From Rhopalosiphum padi (taxonomy: Eukaryota; Arthropoda; Insecta; Hemiptera; Aphididae), in assembly GCF_020882245.1 (NCBI RefSeq), contig NC_083597.1, positions 5,180,581 to 5,244,580 on the forward strand: DNA of 64,000 bases. The letters run 5' to 3'. The translations under genes and the position numbers were made by a program. Each line of letters opens with the position of its first letter. The stretch's first letter is position 1. Of this stretch, positions 11,289 through 25,900 are shown piece by piece. The notes beneath the pieces were generated by a model, which was not told where the DNA came from, did not search any database, and saw nothing but the letters and a program-made list of their open reading frames with translations.

Positions 11289-13350
11289 ATTAGTTATAGG
11301 AGCTCGGGACAAGTAAAATTATTAAATATGATATTTATGTTTTCTTTACAATTATTTACAAACTCGTGTTGAATAAGATAAATATTATTATAGATTATAA
11401 AATCAAGTGTATTTCTTTATTAAAGGCACATAAATAACCCTATGGTTTTGATAGTATTTAACAATTTTTATTTCTTAATTTGCGCTATATGTGTGAAGTG
11501 AATATTGCATTTTTAATATTATGTATAGAACATTGATTTTTATATTTTTATCTAAAGCTTTCGATAACCTTAAATTATTACACAGTATTTATTGGTAAGA
11601 TGTTTATAATATATATATATTATATATGTATAATTTATATTGTTTGATGTTAAAAGTAATGTTCATTCATTAAATGTGTAAATAATAATAAATGATATCT
11701 AATCTAACCATAAATAACATTTTGTATTTGACCACTCAAGATCAAGAGCTCTGATCAAAATATATTATATATATTTAAAGCCTAGGTGTTAGGTGAACTA
11801 TATAGTATAGTTTTATTATTCACAGTTAATAAAGTACTGATGACTGAATGATATTTTAAAACAAGACAACATTTGTATGCTATTGTATAATATGATGTTC
11901 GGATAATTATCTAGTATTATGAAGTATTGATCAAATTTTAATTAACTAAAATTGTATGTTAATAATCACATATAAAAATAAATTATAACGTTAGTAACTA
12001 TTAAATTTGTCATTTGTATAATACATAATATTAATATTATTCATGTTAAATATAAGACATTTTGAGTATTAAACATTTTAGACTCTGGGCGAAGAAATGA
12101 ATGTATTTTTATTGCAACCGTGTATTTTTATTTGTGTGTCTGTTAGGTATCTAAAGATACTATTTTCAGTAAAAAAAAACGCTCTGATAATCAACTTAAA
12201 TGAAAATTTATGGTAACAAATTGAATCTAAATTCATAATTTTTGGAGGTAAAAATTTAAAATTCTATGTATTTTTTAAAAGAAACGAGAGGACGAACATT
12301 TTTTAATTTTTGGATATTTTATTATTATTATTAAAATAATTTTTTGATAGATTTGCTTACCTAAAAGACAGCAGTCTTAAATTTCGATAAATACTTGTTG
12401 TTCATTCTGTTAAAAACTTAAAAATTTAGTATGAAAAGGTTTCTTGGAGTGTTTTAATATAGCAATTAAAAAAAAAAAAAAATTGAGATTTAATCTATAA
12501 TAATTGTTTATAAGTGTTAAAAAAAACGAATTTTGTCTAAATAGAAAATTATTTTGTAGTTCAAATTTCAAAGAATGTTTATGATGAGAACCAAAATTAA
12601 TTAAATTAACAGTACACAGAAAAGATGTATAGTATGTATAATAATTAAATGTTAATGATATAATAAATGCAATGTTCTCAGCAAAATTTAAATTAATAAC
12701 CAATGATAATATTATTAATAAAATAAATTACTTGCTTTAATAGCAATATATAAAACACGCATTATGAAACATAACTCGGTAATAAAGGCTAATAGACTGC
12801 TTTTGCCCATATTTCGTATGCAATGATTTACCATTAAATTTAAATTTAACACATTCGTTACAGTAATTTACTCTATGACGAAGTTTACTAAACACACTAC
12901 TATACAACAAAGCGGTTATCTACTTTCTATATTTTTTAATTATTTCACTGTTTTTTTAAATGCATTTGAATATTTAATCTTAAATATCAATAACATCATC
13001 ATATACATTTATAAATGCCTTTTAAAAAGTAATTTTTAAATTCAATCATAGTGAAATCATTATATTCTATTGCTCAACAATAATCAACTACCATTAATAA
13101 TAATATAAGCGTCCGTTAATAATGCCATTAATGATTATTAAGCCAAAATGTTTAACAATATAAAATAACAACTTCTGCTTTCTATAAAAACCTAAACTTA
13201 TATTAGGTAAATATTCATAATACTATGGACAACGTTCTCAATTTAAATTTACATTTTTAAACATAATATATAATCATTATGTTTATGTAAGCTTTATTTA
13301 TATGCACGTGTACCTATATTTATAAAATTTAGTTTACATTTAAAATAACT

Positions 13351-13494
13351 ATGCAGATTTATGAATACAATGGAATAAGAATGGAGATCGGCTACACGAA
13401 CAATGATAAGCTCGTTTGTAGATTGGTTAAAATTATTGGTACAAGGCAAATAGAGACGAAAAACATAACCAAAACAACTGGAATTATCTTGTGA
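13351..13494 (+). CDS. small ORF, 47 codons, unknown
   Basis: ATG CAG ... TTG TGA reads MQIYEYNGIRMEIGY and later LVCRLVKIIGTRQIETKN, a composition less AT-driven than other frames nearby. The ATGCAG could also be an acceptor (ctatgcag|ATT) rather than a start. No family recognised. Could be chance or a transposon fragment. Confidence 0.2.
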   Translation: MQIYEYNGIRMEIGYTNNDKLVCRLVKIIGTRQIETKNITKTTGIIL

Positions 13495-14485
13495 TTACCT
13501 TAATCACGTTTTTCGTAAGATTCGTATAGTTTGTTATTATTTATATATTATAGGAAAAAAAAAATTATTATTTATAACAAGTAGGTTATAATTTTAATAT
13601 TTATATTAAAATGATATTTTATATCTAAATTAAAATGCAATCATAAAATATAAAAATATAATATTTCAAAGGCGTTAAACTATAATTGATAAAATTATAT
13701 CAAAGCTGTGAATAAATTGCCATATTAATAATTGCTATTTATATAATAGAGCCATATAGGTAATAATATAATATTACAAAACTAAATATCTACACATTTC
13801 GCATTTATAAAATAATTATATAATATATTGTTATGTATAATTTATATTTTAAAACTGTATTTATCACTATTTTTAAATATATCTATGGTACAAGCTCTAT
13901 TCACTAATAATATATAAAGTTCTAAAATACAATTGTTCAAATAAAAGTAATATTTATATCCTTTTTATATAATCGTATTATAAAATATTCACTATCTGAT
14001 AGTTATTTGCATTAAATGTCGAAATCTCATTTTCAATCATAATACATTTCAGAAAATATTAAATAATAATAATACATCCTATCTATTTAAACACAAAATA
14101 TTTTCACTTATTCGATTATAACGTTGGGTTGTTAGGTACTCAAGTCCAATGCACCGGTTACACAATTAAAAAATAAAATTTTCATACCCGCCTCCTATAA
14201 CTCCAAAACTGTTTAATATTTAGGAGTCACGGGGGGGAGCTTATATCCTACTTAAAAAAGGCTTATTTAACCATCCAAAGATCAATTCATTTTTCAGAAA
14301 ATCATTTTTCATTGCATAATAATTAATAATTATTTAAAATTAAATAATATGAATTTTTTTAAATTGATAAAAATTGTATTTATTAGTTTGTCACTACAAC
14401 TCAACCGAAGGCAATCACGGTTAAAACTTATCACTCTATAATTATCAGCTGTTTGATATTAATTATATTTGTCAATAATGACAAC

Positions 14486-14543
14486 TACTATTATAATTTA
14501 TAATAACCGAATATAAATTCGGTTATTATAAATTATAATAGTA
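14486..14543. repeat. perfect 27-bp inverted repeat, 4-nt loop
   Basis: TACTATTATAATTTATAATA plus ACCGAAT is followed by ATAA and then its exact reverse complement. All 27 pairs match. Flanks carry no clear duplication. Could be a tiny foldback remnant or a replication-generated palindrome. Confidence 0.95.
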
Positions 14544-16978
14544 TCTTATTTCGTGGTACACCCATTGACGTTATTTTTTTTATGCCCGTTCTCTACAATA
14601 CGGAGAATTAAACACGACTTAAAATTCATAAAATGCTTGGTGTAGAACTTTTCTATAGTACATATAAAAAAATATATTTCTAATAATATTTCAACAGAAT
14701 ATTTTTTTTTAATGAGACCGTAGATTGTCTTTTAAAAATAAAAATAAATATACACAAAAATTATATTAAATTTATCATTTTATTTGTTTAAATAATTGTA
14801 TAGTGTAATTTATTTTGTTTTTGAACGTTGTGCGGAATTACAGAACCTATACTTTTTATTTGGAAATACCTAAGTAATAATCGTTACGTTTCAAAAAAAA
14901 TATTGTATAAATATTTAGTATGATTTCCAAAGAAATTTCAAAAATAAGACGAAGGGGTTATGTAGAGCAAAGCGATCCTGTTAACCATACATTTTCCAAC
15001 CCCTCCCTTCTTCTCCAAGTAAAAAATTTAAATTATTACTATGAATGGCATTATTTTAAGACAGGTCCATCCCAATAGGTACGTATTCGAATAATTTCAT
15101 TTAAAGATTTGAGTTGTCAATTAATGATTAATTTCAAAATTTCTAATTGATATTTAATTTATATAGCAAATATACATTTAATTGTAATACCTCACATATC
15201 ATAATATACACCTATAACTAGATAAAAATATAATATTGGCATTTAATAGATATTAATACTTCACAATATCAAGTTTTACAAGTATTATATTATATTAGCT
15301 ATTTAACTCTGCACATACTGTTACTTATCGCTTTTTTTACGATTTACAAAAGGTCAAGCACCTGAACTATTTTTAAGCCCTAGGTTATCATAAACATTCT
15401 GGACAGTAATATTTAAAAAACAAAATGGCAAACAAACACATTATCGTTTTTAGCTTAATTATTACCAATAAAAACTATACTTATAGAAAAAAAAATCGTA
15501 CTAATCCGTAATGTATATAATAAATAAAAAACGAAAACTGTCGATATAAAAAACTTGCATTTTTATTTTTCAATATGGATTATCCGTAAAAAAAAATAAT
15601 CGAAATAAAATAGTAAAATAAGTTGGATAATAATATTCGAAATTATATGAATAATTGTTAATTATCGATCATCAATAAACAATTAAATTACTTTGGTTCC
15701 ACTAATTGTAATCGTTTGTAAATACATTTTACAGACAGCGTTTGTCTGTTACCTATTTGTTTTAATAATAAATAATAATAATAAAATGTTTTGGTGTATT
15801 ATTTTCAATTTTCTTCGGTTTTAACGCCCGCAGAGCTAAACGTCGTAAATGCGTAATATTTTCTATAAAACACGTCTTATATTTTGCGTTTGTTAAACTA
15901 ATTCATGACGTTATAGTAATCGGAACACCGCGGGCAGCTCAATTCCACAATATAACGTGATAAGAGACGATGAAATTAATAATAACAGTGTAAAAACTAT
16001 AGGAACGAAGATTTCATAATTAATTAACGCCTAGCGGACTGTTGGATTTTTATTATTGATGCAAAATCAATATAAATTCATTATACTTTATACTTTATTA
16101 TAGTATTATACTATTAAGTCTATTACTTAATTAATTTAGTACAGCTTATACGTCATAATATTAAAACGTGCATAATTTATTGTTATAATGTGGAAGGTGG
16201 AATAATATATTTAAATCGGTACTTTCAATGAGCGTAGTCTGTTTGCAGGGCGAATCGACCCCAAAGTCTCAGAATGTGGTCTGTTTGGGACGTTTGGGTG
16301 AGTGTTCATTCCGCCAAAAATACCGTTTGGGCGGATAAGTACAAATAGGTTTATTGATAAATTAATTATTGTATAGTAATGAACATTTTTCGTTGCAAAA
16401 TTAAAAATAATTAAATAAAAACAATTACAATATAGGTATATTATTATACATAATTAATAATGAAATTTGAGTTAAAAACAATATTGGTATTTATGTCCCA
16501 TAATATTATTGTAATAATAAAATGAGCATTTTTTTTATTTATTTAAAATATAATAATTTACAATTTGTGTAAACTAAATACAAAACGTATACAATAAGTA
16601 AATGTGCTACGAGGGAAGCGTGGGTGGGGAGGTTATATTCAGAGGCTGTACCCCAGAATAAGTAATGTACTCACAGTCAAAAATGAATACAATTAAATAA
16701 CGTAAAATATACATAACTAATAATTAATAGTGGACCATGACTTTAAAAATACATTGGTATAGTAGTAAAATTGTAGTATAATAATTTAATAAAAAAAAAA
16801 GAATTACGTATCAAAATACAATATGCTGTGATCACATACACAGGTAAAAATAATTTCGCCAAAACAGTAGTATAAACGAGAGTCGCTCGACCGGAATATT
16901 AATTTTTAGTCAAAATTATTTCTCTCGCCCAGACAACTACCGACATTTTGAATGTATGGAACTTCCAGTAACTTTCTA

Positions 16979-17210
16979 GTGTCGGATTGGCCAGATATCG
17001 GCCTACCGAGTTTTAGAATTTCTAACGTTCGATTACAGCTACAGTCACTGTACGATTTAAATAATTCAAGTCAATTCAATTATATTTTCTATCAATGTTT
17101 GTACTAATTGATCACAAAAAATTAAGTACGACCAAACACTCAAAACCAACCCATATTTTGAGCAGCCCACCAAATTTCACTCGGTATAGCTCGCCAGACC
17201 AATCCGGCCC
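16979..17210. mobile_element. MITE candidate with TA flanks, GGCCGGATTGG ends
   Basis: The left end GTGTCGGATTGGCCAGATAT pairs with the right end read inverted, GGGCCGGATTGGTCTGGC, followed on both sides by matching ACCGAG words about 30 bases in. A TA dinucleotide flanks each end, consistent with a Tc1/mariner-type duplication. The body is 232 bp with no ORF. Confidence 0.6.
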
Positions 17211-18529
17211 TATAATGGAAGATAGAACACATTTTATACCTACCTATAATATTATCTAGTCTTATAAAATAAATGTTATTTTAATAATATAAAAGCAAAA
17301 AATAGGTACGACGTGGTAAAAACTAGCAGTAGAGCAATTTGTGTCACGAACCCGTGGGAAATTTCAAATACATTTCCAAAATATGTGTTCAATAAACACT
17401 GTTTATGGCTCTTGAACCGGTCTAGTCGTATTTTTAATTTTTATATATTTTTTATTATACACCCAATACAAATATCAAACCGCATATAAAGCCATATTAT
17501 ATTCACCGTTGAAATAGATGTAAATTATATTGACCTTAATATTCACTTTATTTAATTACCTAGCATTGGCCTATTAAGCTCAAGTACCTACTTATTATTA
17601 TTGTATATTAATGCATTTTTATTATTTACAATACAAAATATATTCAAATTACCATTGATAGTTTTATTTTTACTTGTTTGAGAAGTAGAATGAACTTTTT
17701 GTAACTATTAATACTATTAAAAAAGTAAATAACTTCTTTTATAATCAATATATTATCATATCTACCTACGTGATCTAGTCAAATTTCTTTGATAATAATA
17801 TATTGAAGTATCTTCATAACTAGGTACATACCTGTACTTTAAACATTTAAACATTTTTGTATTTTTTTTTTTATATACTTTTAACATTTAATCATAACTT
17901 ATTATCCATTTACCATTTTTAGTAGCTATCTATATTATAAAATAATAGGTACTATGTATTAATCCGTACGTTTAAATGATATAATTTCAATTGTATTTTT
18001 ATAGTTTATTACCTTAAATACATTAATGTGATACTGATAATAATAATGAAAATTAATATATCATGATAATCAATATAAATTGATAATATTGAAACCAAAT
18101 AGTGTTTGATAAATAAGTACCTAAGCACTAATAATAGTATATTTTATAATGTATAACATAGTCTGTACCTATTCCGGGGTCATGTAACCAAATTTATATT
18201 AAACAAGTATTTGCCTAAATTTTGTATCTGAACATTTAAAAAAAAATTTTACTAATAAATATTAAATATTAATAAAAAATATACATTAATTCATTTTACA
18301 CAAAATAAATCAATTTATCAATTTAATAGTTGTTTTTTTTGTAGTCACTATTTAACTTTCAACTACAGCTGTTTCGGGCATTAGGTAATTACATAACACA
18401 AAGAAAACATGTGACTTGTTTCTTATTCACGTGAATAATAAATAAAACAAAATTGAAAATAATAGCAGAACTCTATGGCTAAACTAAAAATTGTTGTAAT
18501 TATCTTTTATACGAGTATCTACTATAACA
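17211..18529. other. AT-rich intergenic stretch, nothing supported
   Basis: No gene, RNA or transposon end recognised. GC is marginally higher at 17330-17430. Confidence 0.6.
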
Positions 18530-18537
18530 GGGGTCTC

Positions 18538-18711
18538 CAAACTTTTTTATTCGAGGGCCACAAAAAATATCAAATGCTCTTAGTGGGCCAAAAGTTTATT
18601 AACACATATAATTTTTAATTTTCTATAGAATAATCTATATTTTATTTACCGTCTAATGGGTGCTGTGGGCCGGTTAAAACTTGTTCACGGGCCGTAGTTT
18701 GGAGACCCCTG
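18538..18711. mobile_element. hAT-type MITE with perfect 8-bp target duplication
   Basis: CAGGGGTCTCCAAACTTTTT at the left and AGTTTGGAGACCCCTG at the right are near-perfect terminal inverted repeats. They are flanked by identical 8-bp copies of TACTATAA (18530-18537 and 18712-18719). CAGGGG ends with an 8-bp duplication are the hallmark of hAT elements. The body is 174 bp and non-coding, so it depended on a transposase supplied elsewhere. The intact duplication suggests a fairly recent insertion. Confidence 0.9.
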
Positions 18712-18888
18712 TACTATAACATAAAAACTTCAGATAATTAAATGAAACAGATTTTCATGTTTGTTATTTTATTTTTTTGCCTTTTTCTTAGATAGTTACA
18801 ATTCGCATCTTGAAAATATTATCATTAATCATTATATTATAAAAAGTAATTTTTCGTGAAAAAAATTATAACAATACATTAATTAACA

Positions 18889-19006
18889 GTGGCGGTGCTA
18901 ACTTTTTGAGTCTTTAAAGCATATTGTATATTTTAAATATTTTACAACCGCCCCTTCATTGAAACAAAATAAACCGCAGGTGGGCTTCGCTTCCCGCACC
19001 ACTCCA
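18889..19006. mobile_element. possible hAT-like fragment, CAGTGGCGG end
   Basis: CAGTGGCGGTGC near 18889 resembles common hAT MITE ends. An inverted GCACCACTC ends near 19006. The arms pair over only about 10 bases and no clear 8-bp duplication is seen. Confidence 0.3.
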
Positions 19007-20870
19007 ATTATAAATTTCTGAATATGATGTAATTATTAACTAACTATATATTATAAGATAAAACAAAACTAAATAACAACGACAACAAACAAATTTGGAC
19101 ACAGTAATTTAGTAGCATATTCGAATAATCGATTATATTAACTACAATACGAGTATTTGTCATTATATATTAGTGTTGAGGTCTTTCGATTAGACAACAG
19201 CCCAGATCCAGCCACCCACCCGCTCACATATTAAGATACGAAGAAATTGCTTCAAATAATCCTAAATCCCATTGCCATTGATAATTAATAAATAAAAAAC
19301 GAAAAAGTGTGCCATAAAAATCTCGTCCACTCATATTGGCCACCGACTACGTGACTTTAAATAAGCATATATCACAGTAATGGTCTCGGTAAATAAATAA
19401 TTTTGGTGAATTCAATATTTACTTGGTAAATATTAATACAATTATCATTAATAATAAATAAATAGCTATAAATAATGATCAACAAATACATTTGTTTTTT
19501 AATCTTTAAAAATTAATATTTACTGAACATTAATTAAATTATAGTTGATTACTTGGGTGGAACCGTAGAAAGATTTGTTTGACTTTTCTAACATCGAATT
19601 TCAGTAACCCAACCTTTTAGTTTTAACTATCCAAATATTAACGGTACTCATACACAATATTATTCTACATGCATTGTTCATGGATCATAGGAATTATCAT
19701 CATACTAATATGCGCAGTGTAGTCGTCAGTGCTTTAGTCGTAAAAATGCGCAGGGTATACTTTATAAGTATATAACTCAATATAAGTCATAACCATACCG
19801 TCATTAGGAATAAGTGTAATGTCCTCAAGTGTGTTAGATTAGGTTAGGTTTTGAGAGTATACACTATACGGTCATAACCGGAAGATATTGTACGGTGTTT
19901 ATTCGTGATGACCAAAAGATCTACAGCCCTGGTAGTAATGTACTATATATTCGCGTACCATAATGATCTTTATGTGATTAAGACATTGAAAGCAAAAAAA
20001 CCGTAAATATCAAAATATCAAGTACCAGAACCAGACTATTCCAGAACGTTAGCGAGTTTCAAAATATTTCTGATTATTCACAAACAATTTATTGGAAAAA
20101 AATGTAATTACGTAGAACTTTAGAAAAACGTTCAAGTGGATACAGGTCATTCAATTGATTTTCCACTCGTATAATGTGTGTGTGTTTAAAGTTCACAATA
20201 CCTTCATCTCGTGTAAATACATTATTGTACATAAAGTTGGTATTTTGACGTCATCCGCCAACACCTGCAGCAAATGCTCATTATTATTAATAATAATAAT
20301 TACTATTTAAAAAAAAAAAAAAAAAAACAGATTAGCAATTAAATACAAATCGTTGGTTAATCATAAAACACAACTGATCAATAATTTAAATAAGGCTTCT
20401 TAACTCCTACTAAGCTTGCAATATTTAGTTCTTCGATGTTGTATAATTTGAGTGTACTTATTACGCAGTAGTGCAGTACTACAGTGATCGCCGTATAGTC
20501 ACTTAGATTCTGGACAAAATAGATACCATAAACTGATGTACAATATTCTAAACGGAAATTAAAGTACAGCTGGTCTATGCTTACATACTTTTCGATAACA
20601 ATATGCGATCATTAACATCGTCTTTATTATAAGACTATATTTGTATATTATATTGTACGACTACAATGTATCATTATTTATTTGTTTATTAAAACACTTA
20701 TGACATGATATCATATTATTGATGTTGTATCATCGCGGTCCAGAATAATATTATAGTACTCGTAGAAAATAAGTATAGCAAATACACCTTTCAAAGGATT
20801 TGTTTTCAATTCAACTGGATGTCTGGACGTTTTATTTATTATCTACGATAGCGTGCGCAACAGTGCTCGA
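19007..20870. other. AT-rich intergenic stretch
   Basis: No gene seen. Contains a 19-A run (20309-20327) and two adjacent TTAGG units (near 19838), too few to mean telomeric DNA. GC-richer, CpG-poor text around 19690-19960 has no frame longer than about 40 codons. Confidence 0.6.
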
Positions 20871-21392
20871 ATTGGGAAAAATTAAGTAGAGGAGCTCAAT
20901 CCAACGATTTAAAAACTGCGTTCCAAGTGCACAATTACTTAACACAGACCCGTGGGGGATTTCCCCCCCCCCCCCTTGACAACCGTACTTATATTTTGAA
21001 TACCACTTTTCAGCAACACAGATATTTTAATTCTACCTTCATACTAGTCCACAGAATAGATATGTACAATAAATTATAGGCAAAGAACAGTTTGATATTA
21101 TAATTAATTAATAAGCAAACTAAAAAATATATATATATAAGGCCATAGAAGTGATAATAATAATAATCTTATATAATAAATTATTATCAAAAATAATTTT
21201 GATACTGAAAATTGTAAAATTAATTTTATTATAAATTGAAATCCACATTTTAATAAAAATTATTTTGGACATAAGTTTGTGCCATCCTCCCCCCGTTCCT
21301 GTGAAAAAATAAAGTTGGGGTACGCAAAAAAAATAAATAAATAGGTGGGGAGCTCTGTCCCACTGCGCACTCCCCCAATTTATTCGAGCACT
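20871..21392. mobile_element. Terminal-inverted-repeat element, CAGTGCTCGAA ends
   Basis: CAGTGCTCGAATTGGG at 20871 is mirrored by CCCAATTTATTCGAGCACT ending at 21392, with a 3-base length difference. Gaggagctc inside the left arm corresponds to ggggagctct in the right. The body includes a 13-C run (20963-20975). The CAGTG tip suggests hAT, but no target duplication was recognised. The ORF on the minus strand (21120-21431) crosses the end and is AT-rich noise. Confidence 0.5.
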
Positions 21393-22266
21393 ATTTTTAT
21401 CACGACGGTAGCACACTGTGCAATTTAACAAAATTACCTGTGTTAGATATTGAACGTATAGCGAATAAAATCAAATAATTTATCGAACCACGTATATAAC
21501 CTTGGCCCTTAGGCTTGCTAATATAACACTGTAGTTCGGCGATTCGCATGGCATATCCATTTGTCTAAATATTATCTCAAAGCAATTTCAAAATATTCGT
21601 TTTAATTTTTAATTAATTTTTATTTAAGCATAATATAAAATCAAATTCTTAATAATAATTGTAATAATAACACAAAATAAAACCAAGATGTGTGAAATCT
21701 TCAAAAATATTATTCTCTATAATTTTAGTAATTAGTGATTTTACTCTAAGACTAGTATATAAAATCATAAAATAAAAACGATTTCACGCGAAAGACTTTT
21801 ATTTGTTGTGTGTGGGTCTGAGAGAAAAAAACAAATAATACACTGATATCCTATATAATCATTAGTTGTTTGTATTTATTAATTTATTTCAATATTTGTA
21901 CACAGATTAGCTTAAATAATTGCCAAAGGAGTATATGTTTAATTAAATTGAAATGTTTGTCGATCATAATATATATATACATACATTTTATGTTATTAAC
22001 GTTATAAAATAATGAACAGTCTGCTACGTTATAACATTCGTTTTGCATTATTGTATCTACGCATATTATACATCTGTTATAAAGAATACATACACGAGAA
22101 AAAAATGAGTAACCATTTTAATTCATAATTTATATTTATCAATAAATTGTTTAATACTTCTTGGTACCTTTAATTAATTTCTTTGACTTGTGCGCACTTC
22201 TTATGAGCAGTTGAACCCAAAAATATTTCTGAACTGTGACTGACGTCACTACCAATCGATTTTTTA

Positions 22267-22291
22267 TTATATTATTATTATTATTATTATT
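22267..22291. repeat. (TTA)n microsatellite
   Basis: About eight TTA/ATT units with one interruption at the left side. Confidence 0.85.
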
Positions 22292-22930
22292 GTTTGTACC
22301 TATAGAATTAATTTTACGTTTTGCGTGGTAACTACACATTTTACAGAGTTTATAAACGAATAGATTTGAATGAAACTCTGATTACACAAATCAATCTAAT
22401 GCAATTTCTATAGTATTAGTTTAGTTAATATCATGTATCTATGATGTTATTTATACGTAAATGCAATTATTGTGTATAATTACTAATAAGTAATAACTAA
22501 CCGATTGTACGTTAGAAATCAAAATAAAGCATTACTTAATACCTATATAGACGTACGGCATAAGGTACTTTCACAATCAAAACAAATTTGATTAAAAAGA
22601 ATCGGAAAATCTGATTGAAATAATATCGAACGATAAGCATAATAAACGCGCATTTAAAATTATTTACATAATAACCAATATAAATATTGTTAACGCAAAT
22701 GTTCAACCGTTTTATGAAGACGTTTAATAACAAAATATTATAAAATATAATATAGAAATGCGTGTTACTTTATATCAACGATTAATTAATTTATATAAAT
22801 TTAATACAGAAAAATAATTCAAACACGAAAATATTTTTCTCTTCATTGAATGTCAATACTTTTATGAAAAACTCAAATGTTTCAAATCAGCGTAAAAACA
22901 TAATTTATTCTTACTTAGTACTGGTATATA

Positions 22931-22953
22931 TGTGTGTGTGTGTGTGTGTGTGT
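22931..22953. repeat. (TG)n microsatellite
   Basis: Eleven and a half uninterrupted TG units. Confidence 0.95.
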
Positions 22954-25900
22954 ATTTTTTTTACAGCTCTACATTTTAGGTAATTATTGAACTCTTTGGG
23001 CCAATCGTTTTACTGTATACCTCAAAAACAATAAATCAGATAACCCAACATTAAGGAATATATTTTATTTTGTCAGATCTTGGTTCAAACTATAATGAAT
23101 GTAAGTCTAATGATCTAACCTTCAATTTTTAATATATTTTTTATTATAGTTTCACAATCAACAATTTATTTGTATACGCGTTTTTAATTTTTAGTAACAT
23201 CAATTTATTTTTATTTTTCCATATCGGCATATTATATTTTTGTACCTATACATACTTCTTTGTCATTAAGTCACACATTACACTAATTCTTAACCATATA
23301 CCTATAAGTTATAACATATACTCACTATCATGATGTCTCGGAATTAACCCTTTATAATTCGTTATCTGTCATAAATACATTATACCTACTGACAATCCAT
23401 TAATCGTCCTTTGTAGGATTAAGCCATCTAAGAAACGCCGTAATTATTTGTTCTCGTCGTCAGACGGTTAATCTAACCTCACTCGTACAAATCTATTAAT
23501 TCTCTTTTGTACCTACCCTTCAAACCATCGAAATAAAATATACAACAGTTCGGCTTAATTGTCGTCCACTATAAATATACAACGAAATCTTTTTGGATTC
23601 AATCATATCATTAAATTAGTTAACAACATTATTTTCTAAATTGGTATTAGAAATCATATTTCATTGTATAACGCTACTAATTTTGTAATTCAAAATATTT
23701 CAACATTGTTTGGTAATGAAGTATAATTACATATTTTATATTACACGCCTACTTAATAATTGCAGATACATATGTTAAATACAAAGTCTCAAATAAATAT
23801 ACCACTTTTTAAAAACACATTATCAAAATAGTTGAATAATCATATTTTTTTTAGTTATAAAAATATACATTTTAATATGTTATTATACCCACATAATAAA
23901 ATAAGATAAAGTTCAGTACAAAAAGTCAAGGTGATATTATGTCTTGCAGTGTAGTTATAATAATTATTATTCCTAATAAACTTATAATGGGTGAGTTCTG
24001 TTTTATTTAAATTGCTCCAGTAAATACTTCAATACCTAATGCAAAAGAGTATCATATTATAGTTCTTATTATATTATCGTAACTTAAACAATTATTATTC
24101 TATACACAATTAGTTGTGCGTATTATAGCTAAAAAAAATTAAGCTTAAAATATGTATGTTTATTAATAAAAAAAAATTATAATAAAAGCGCCAATAATTT
24201 ATCGATATATTCATATTGACGAATACTGTTCAGTTATAGAAGTAAAACAATACTAGTTTTGTGTTGCAGGAAATACTTATTTTATTTTTATTTGTACATT
24301 TTCAGCGTATATGTCTTGTTGTCAAAATCATTAAGTCGTTTTTTATAAATTATGCATTGACTATAAAAATAGTGAACTTTGCAGCGTATTGCAAAATGTA
24401 GGTACTTCATCAATTATTACTGACTCGACATAATGATATCTATAAACTGTTTTTACTAGTTTTAAATCAAATTGTCATACAATTGTTTGCGTTCACGGTT
24501 GGTATCTAACAAATGTACAATTTTGTCAAAACTATTAAAGTAGATCACATAGATAACTTGTTCGGATTTTCAATATATTTCAAAAATAACACTGAAAAAT
24601 TAAATTATGTTGTAACAATTTTTTTTAAATATATATTTTACAAAGGGCCCCATTATATTTTATTTCAATCGGTTCAAAAGTAGGATTTTTTCTTAAAATC
24701 ACATTGTTTTATTTCATCGGTTATGAATTTTATCTCCGCAGTGTGATAGTATATGCAAATGTCTAAGTTGATTTATTAGAAAGAAAAGAACTCTTTTTAA
24801 GTTTTTTTAAAAAGAAATTTGTATATTTATTTCAATAGTTTATATTTAAAAATTTAATCAAGTACAAATATTTAACACATTTTTAATGATCACAAAAGTA
24901 TGTGGTGTACTTATATTAAACTACATGCAAGCGAGATGAAAACCCTCGAACAAAACACATGGATAAAAGTTATTTCTTTCGTGAAAAATAATTTGTCATG
25001 ACATGGCCACCTGACCAATACCAATCAACTATATTTTATAACAAAATTATACACAAAATCTACGAAAATATTATTTTTTTATTTATATTTTTATAACATT
25101 ATACATCTATAGCATCTAGGTAACGTACAATTTCGTAACTATTTATTACCTATAGTTATTATTTATTTACGATATCAGCAATGTTGTTTAATCGACTATT
25201 TAGCTATGCTGAATCGCCTAGTATTAGTACACAGAAGCTTATTAAAATTCCCATATGTTATGTATTTAGTACAAGTTTTATATCACTTTACAAATGTAAA
25301 ACGTTTACCAATGCTATTTATTTATTTATTTTTATTTTATTTTTTTTAGATCATTATAGTTTATCAACTATTTTTTGGTTTTCAAACAATGTACTCGAGG
25401 TCGTATTTATTAGGCACCTATTTTATCTAAGTACCATAAACTATTAATGAACCAGATAGCTTCACCAAATAGTTTATTAAAAGGATCTTATTACTGATTA
25501 TTAATAAAACAACTACTATTGGAATACGTGATTTAATCATGCATAATTATAGTTCCTTTTTATTTGTACACGAGCGCATTAAGTTAATAATGTTTTATAT
25601 TATTGCAATTTAATGCACTAACAATTTAAATGCATTTTGATAATGGTAATCATCGATAGTTGGATTTATTCCGTACAGGGATAGCGCCATCGTATAAATT
25701 AAAAGAATCTAATTAAATAGGTAATAATGTTTTATTCATATTATGCGTGAATTAATTATATTTTGAATTTTATTCCAATAACATAAGATACGATTTGATT
25801 TTTCACTGATTAAATAAAAAATATTGTACGCCAAACTATTAAACTAATTATATTATAGATTTTGAAATGAAAGATAAATACCTACTAATGTTTACATTAT

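Larger units (their letters stand above)
9866..16978. other. AT-rich intergenic stretch
   Basis: No convincing gene. It contains an AT dinucleotide run (11262-11288), a perfect 27-bp hairpin (14486-14543), one 47-codon ORF (13351-13494) and modest GC-richer patches at 15820-15960 and 16230-16330 without recognisable content. The longer frames at 9985-10203 and 12410-12703 are AT-rich noise. Confidence 0.6.

Noticed and set aside
12410..12703. 97-codon minus-strand ORF
   Set aside because: Phe/Asn/Leu/Lys-rich, produced by T- and A-runs; no motif, no splice context.
19836..19850. Telomeric TTAGG repeat
   Set aside because: Only two adjacent units; far too few for an interstitial telomere.
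25181..25447. 88-codon plus-strand hydrophobic ORF
   Set aside because: Could mimic a membrane protein, but the composition is what AT-rich DNA gives and there is no neighbouring exon or motif.
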